Source: an uncultured Leptospiraceae bacterium (GTDB lineage: Bacteria; Spirochaetota; Leptospiria; Leptospirales; Leptospiraceae). From it: 8,206 bases of DNA. The notes beneath the pieces were generated by a model. The model saw nothing but the letters and a program-made list of their open reading frames with translations. It did not search any database and had not been told where the DNA came from. The stretch lies in contig CALDSP010000192.1 in NCBI GenBank assembly GCA_937924465.1, forward strand, positions 1 to 8,206. Direction: 5' to 3'. Numbering within the stretch: the stretch's first letter is position 1; every line of letters starts with the position of its first letter. The position numbers and the translations under genes were made by a program. This document shows, piece after piece, positions 5,858-8,206 of the stretch.

Positions 5858-6823
5858 ATGAAAAAAAAATATCCAATTGCTATAATTTTAGTTTTGTTTG
5901 GAATTCTTATTGTTTCTTTTTTGGTAAACGAAAAAAGTTTTTTAGAAATTCAACATCCTCCTAAGTCAGAATACCCTTGGCTATATTTCATAAATAACGT
6001 CTATGAAAATTCTACTTTAACTAGTGGACTTCTGAAAGTGTTATATGATAAAGCAAGTTTTCTATTCATTGGCGGAGTAATTTTTTTATATAGCTATGAA
6101 TACTATACTAAAAAGAAATTTTTTTTCTTAGATTGGATTTATTTCGTTTTGTTGTTTACTCTAAAATTAATTTTTCAGTTTTACTTTCTAGATTGGAAAG
6201 CTATATTAGAAATTCTTGAAATACCTTTTATTTTAATTTTATATTCTTATTTCTTTTATTATTTTTTTATCTTTAATGTAAACATTAAGTTTGATTTACA
6301 AACCGCTAGAGATTTCTTTTTAAATTCTTATGGAAAAGTCTTTTTATTTATTTTTGTTCTAAATTTAGGAATTGAATCTCTTCCTTTTGATGAGTTAAGT
6401 ATTTACTCTCAAAAATATGGACTTCACACAGCTTGGAAAATTATTTGCTATAGAAATTTGATTTTTGATATTTTGTTTTTTGCCTTTGTGTGGAGCTATT
6501 TAGCTTTTATTTCTTTTTTTAAAAATATTTCTTTCATTTCTTCTTTTCTCACTTTAAATCAAATTTTAAAATCAAATAAACGGAAAATATTTTTTTACGG
6601 ATTTTTGTATTACCTTTACATAAGTTTAGTTACTATCATTGATTTTTATTTTGAAATACAAAAATATAAACTGCTTTTCCTACTTCCTGTTTATTTTATT
6701 TTGCTTGAAAGAATGTATTTTTTACTTTCTGGTGAACTAAAAAATTTTATTTATCAAACTTCAAAAAAGCAAAATGAACTCAACAAAAATTCAAAACTTA
6801 AAAAAGCTCGAAGAAGAAGTTAA
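5858..6823 (+). CDS. Multi-pass membrane protein of unknown function, Phe/Tyr-rich
   Basis: I do not recognise this 321-residue protein. The ATG at 5858 is chosen because it lies 2 bases after the permease stop and begins M-K-K-K before a hydrophobic segment. A longer frame from 5810 would overlap the permease by 46 bases and adds a polar stretch of no known type. By eye there are about eight membrane segments (near 6-24, 65-83, 89-110, 115-139, 159-176, 201-221, 243-264, 271-289). A soluble loop at about 25-63 follows the first segment, and a Lys/Arg-rich tail (303-320, ending K-K-A-R-R-R-S) follows the last. Phe plus Tyr make up 75 of 321 residues by hand count, with a run YFFYYFFIF at 131-139. 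The bias partly reflects AT-rich codons (TTT, TAT). No catalytic motif is seen. The last 50 bases also encode the start of the uracil-DNA glycosylase. Position suggests co-expression with the Lol-type permease, but a shared function is not shown. Confidence 0.8.
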   Translation: MKKKYPIAIILVLFGILIVSFLVNEKSFLEIQHPPKSEYPWLYFINNVYENSTLTSGLLKVLYDKASFLFIGGVIFLYSYEYYTKKKFFFLDWIYFVLLFTLKLIFQFYFLDWKAILEILEIPFILILYSYFFYYFFIFNVNIKFDLQTARDFFLNSYGKVFLFIFVLNLGIESLPFDELSIYSQKYGLHTAWKIICYRNLIFDILFFAFVWSYLAFISFFKNISFISSFLTLNQILKSNKRKIFFYGFLYYLYISLVTIIDFYFEIQKYKLLFLLPVYFILLERMYFLLSGELKNFIYQTSKKQNELNKNSKLKKARRRS

Positions 6824-7400
6824 GATTTGTTTAAAATGTAAACTTTCCACCACTAGAACGAATACAGTATTTGGAGAAGGAAATCCAAATGCAGAAATTA
6901 TGTTCGTTGGAGAGGGTCCCGGTGCTACAGAAGATGCTAAAGGTAGACCTTTTGTAGGAAAAGCGGGAGAATTACTTACTAGACTCATTGAAAAATATAT
7001 GGGACTTAACCGCGGGGATGTTTATATTGCTAATGTTGTAAAATGTCGTCCTACTGTGGATTTAAAAATGCAAAAGGATAGACCTCCCGATAAAGAAGAA
7101 GTAGAAACTTGTAGCCCATATCTTCTAAAGCAAATCGAAATCATACAACCAAAAGTAATTGTAGCTTTAGGAAATCCAGCTACTAAGTTTTTATTAAATA
7201 CAAAAGAAGGGATTACTGTATTACGTGGGAAATGGCATGAGTTTGGAGGTATTCCCGTTATGCCAACTTATCATCCAAGTTATATTTTACGAAATGGTGG
7301 AGACAATAGCCAAGTAAAAAAAGAAATTTGTAGTGATCTAGACTTAGTTATGGAAAAAGTTGGAATACCAAAAAAAGTCAAAATTAAATGGAAAGACTAA
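6774..7400 (+). CDS. Family 4 uracil-DNA glycosylase (4Fe-4S)
   Basis: DNA-repair enzyme that removes uracil arising from cytosine deamination or dUTP incorporation, leaving an abasic site. The 208-residue length is normal. The four cluster-binding cysteines of family 4 are in place: C19 and C22 (CLKC), C91 (VVKCRP) and C113 (ETCSPYL). Motif 1 is GEGPGATED (46-54), followed by GRPFVGKAGELL (57-68), and the C-terminal uracil-pocket/DNA-binding motif is TYHPSYILRN (165-174) with His167. RTNTVFGEGNPNAEIMFVG (28-46) is typical. The ATG at 6774 gives the usual short helix before the first CxxC. It lies 50 bases inside the preceding membrane-protein gene and has no clear Shine-Dalgarno sequence, so initiation probably depends on coupling. 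Its stop codon interlocks with that of the convergent phosphoesterase gene. The enzyme call is firm; the link to the membrane genes is only positional. Confidence 0.96.
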   Translation: MNSTKIQNLKKLEEEVKICLKCKLSTTRTNTVFGEGNPNAEIMFVGEGPGATEDAKGRPFVGKAGELLTRLIEKYMGLNRGDVYIANVVKCRPTVDLKMQKDRPPDKEEVETCSPYLLKQIEIIQPKVIVALGNPATKFLLNTKEGITVLRGKWHEFGGIPVMPTYHPSYILRNGGDNSQVKKEICSDLDLVMEKVGIPKKVKIKWKD

Positions 7401-8206
7401 TACATGATTACATCTGTTTCCAAATATTCTTTAGCGTGAGCAACATAATGAAATCTTTGAATTTTCCAATTCCCTTCTACAATTTGGATATAATGAAATC
7501 CTGAATGATGAGTAAGATCGGGAATTCTTGTGCTTGATGCAGAATTAAACACATAAAATGGAAATTCTTGTGTCTTTTTTTTCACCCAATTTGTATGTAA
7601 ATGTCCATGAAAATAAGCAAGAGGAGGATTTTCTAAAAGTCTTTGAAAAACATAATCTCTGTTTCTTAGCTTGTGAAAATTATGTTCTTGTTTATCGGGA
7701 GGATTCCAAATAGGATGATGACAAACTAAAAAGTAAGGTTTGGTTTTATTTCGTAAAAAGTTTAAAGTTTCATCAATTATATTTTGCTCTAAAAATCCTG
7801 AGGCATCTCCAATCATAGAAGGATGATTTGAATCCCATCCAATTACATAAAAATTTTTTAATTCTAAAATTTTCAAGTAATATCTACAAGTCTCTAGTTG
7901 AGTACCTATATTATTAACAAAAGTAGAAGTAAATAAATCTACTGGCTCTAAAGCAGAAACAACGTATCGATCATGATTGCCCGGAATTAAAAATGCTTTC
8001 TCATTTAATAAAGAGTGCAAAATTTTTTTAGATTCTAAAAATTCATTCTTATGGGATAAATTCGTAATGTCCCCCGATATAATCAAAAGGTCATACGGAA
8101 GGGATTTGATTTTTTGAAAAAGAGCTCTAACAGCCTCGGGAGGATATTTGCTTTCTCGTCTGATTTTAAAATTTAAATATCCAGAAATCATTTTCCCACG
8201 TAGTTT
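7397..8206 (-). CDS. Calcineurin-like metallophosphoesterase, 5' end off window
   Basis: The frame contains an ATG at 8191 but stays open to the window edge (K-L-R-G-K before that Met). The first metallophosphoesterase motif (D-x-H, usually in SDLHL near the N-terminus) is missing, so the true start lies beyond 8206. Numbering from Met 8191, the later metal-binding motifs are all present: GDITN (40-44), GNHD (71-74), CHHP (157-160, second-metal His) and GHLHTN (196-201). Related bacterial phosphoesterases carry a stretch like ISGYLNFKIRR between D-x-H and GDxTN, which also says that about 20-40 residues are missing. These enzymes hydrolyse phosphomonoesters or diesters (cyclic nucleotides, nucleotides, lipids) with two metal ions. 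The substrate cannot be told from sequence. No signal peptide or membrane segment is seen in the visible part, so a cytosolic place is likely. The TAG stop (7399-7397) overlaps the stop of the uracil-DNA glycosylase gene. Confidence 0.92.
   Translation of the reverse strand, partial: KLRGKMISGYLNFKIRRESKYPPEAVRALFQKIKSLPYDLLIISGDITNLSHKNEFLESKKILHSLLNEKAFLIPGNHDRYVVSALEPVDLFTSTFVNNIGTQLETCRYYLKILELKNFYVIGWDSNHPSMIGDASGFLEQNIIDETLNFLRNKTKPYFLVCHHPIWNPPDKQEHNFHKLRNRDYVFQRLLENPPLAYFHGHLHTNWVKKKTQEFPFYVFNSASSTRIPDLTHHSGFHYIQIVEGNWKIQRFHYVAHAKEYLETDVIMY

Noticed and set aside
6791..6988. A 65-codon frame on the - strand inside the uracil-DNA glycosylase gene
   Set aside because: It mirrors the conserved GEGPG...GRPFVGKAGELL region of the real gene; the openness comes from that codon pattern.

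Overview
The window looks like an ordinary, gene-dense stretch of chromosome from a low-GC, Gram-negative, flagellated bacterium. Evidence for this is the tail of a flagellar FliL protein, a CMP-Kdo synthetase (LPS inner core), a LolC/LolE-type lipoprotein-sorting permease and a predicted lipoprotein. The very AT-rich codon use, the FliL tail and the loose lipobox fit a spirochaete, perhaps in the Leptospirales. That placement is inferred from recall of the families, with no search behind it. TGA is used as a stop, so the genetic code is the standard bacterial one.

Left part, + strand (1-977): the 3' end of fliL runs into kdsB with a one-base stop/start overlap. kdsB then converges on a leftward gene and the two stop codons interlock in the four bases TTAA.

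Leftward block, - strand (974-4368), in order of transcription: an exported ankyrin-repeat protein, a small predicted lipoprotein, a gamma-class carbonic-anhydrase-like hexapeptide protein, a free-standing exported DsbD-N-like domain, and a cytosolic VWA (MIDAS) protein. Spacings are -17 or +1, 63, 5 and -4 bases. A hairpin plus T-run in the 63-base gap may split this into two transcription units. The only region with room for promoters is the 101-base divergent gap 4369-4469.

Rightward block, + strand (4470-7400): the LolC/LolE-family permease, an unrecognised Phe/Tyr-rich multi-pass membrane protein 2 bases downstream, and a family-4 (4Fe-4S) uracil-DNA glycosylase whose start lies 50 bases inside the membrane-protein gene. 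This block converges on a calcineurin-like metallophosphoesterase, again with stop codons interlocked over exactly four bases (CTAA). The phosphoesterase runs off the right edge and its 5' part, including the first metal-binding motif, is outside the window.

No tRNA, rRNA, insertion sequence, CRISPR array or phage gene was seen, and there is no non-coding stretch longer than about 100 bases. I found no clear undescribed defence or mobile system. The points most worth following are the extreme compaction (overlapping stops, shared starts), the VWA / DsbD-N / gamma-CA cluster, and the uncharacterised membrane protein tied to the Lol-type permease.
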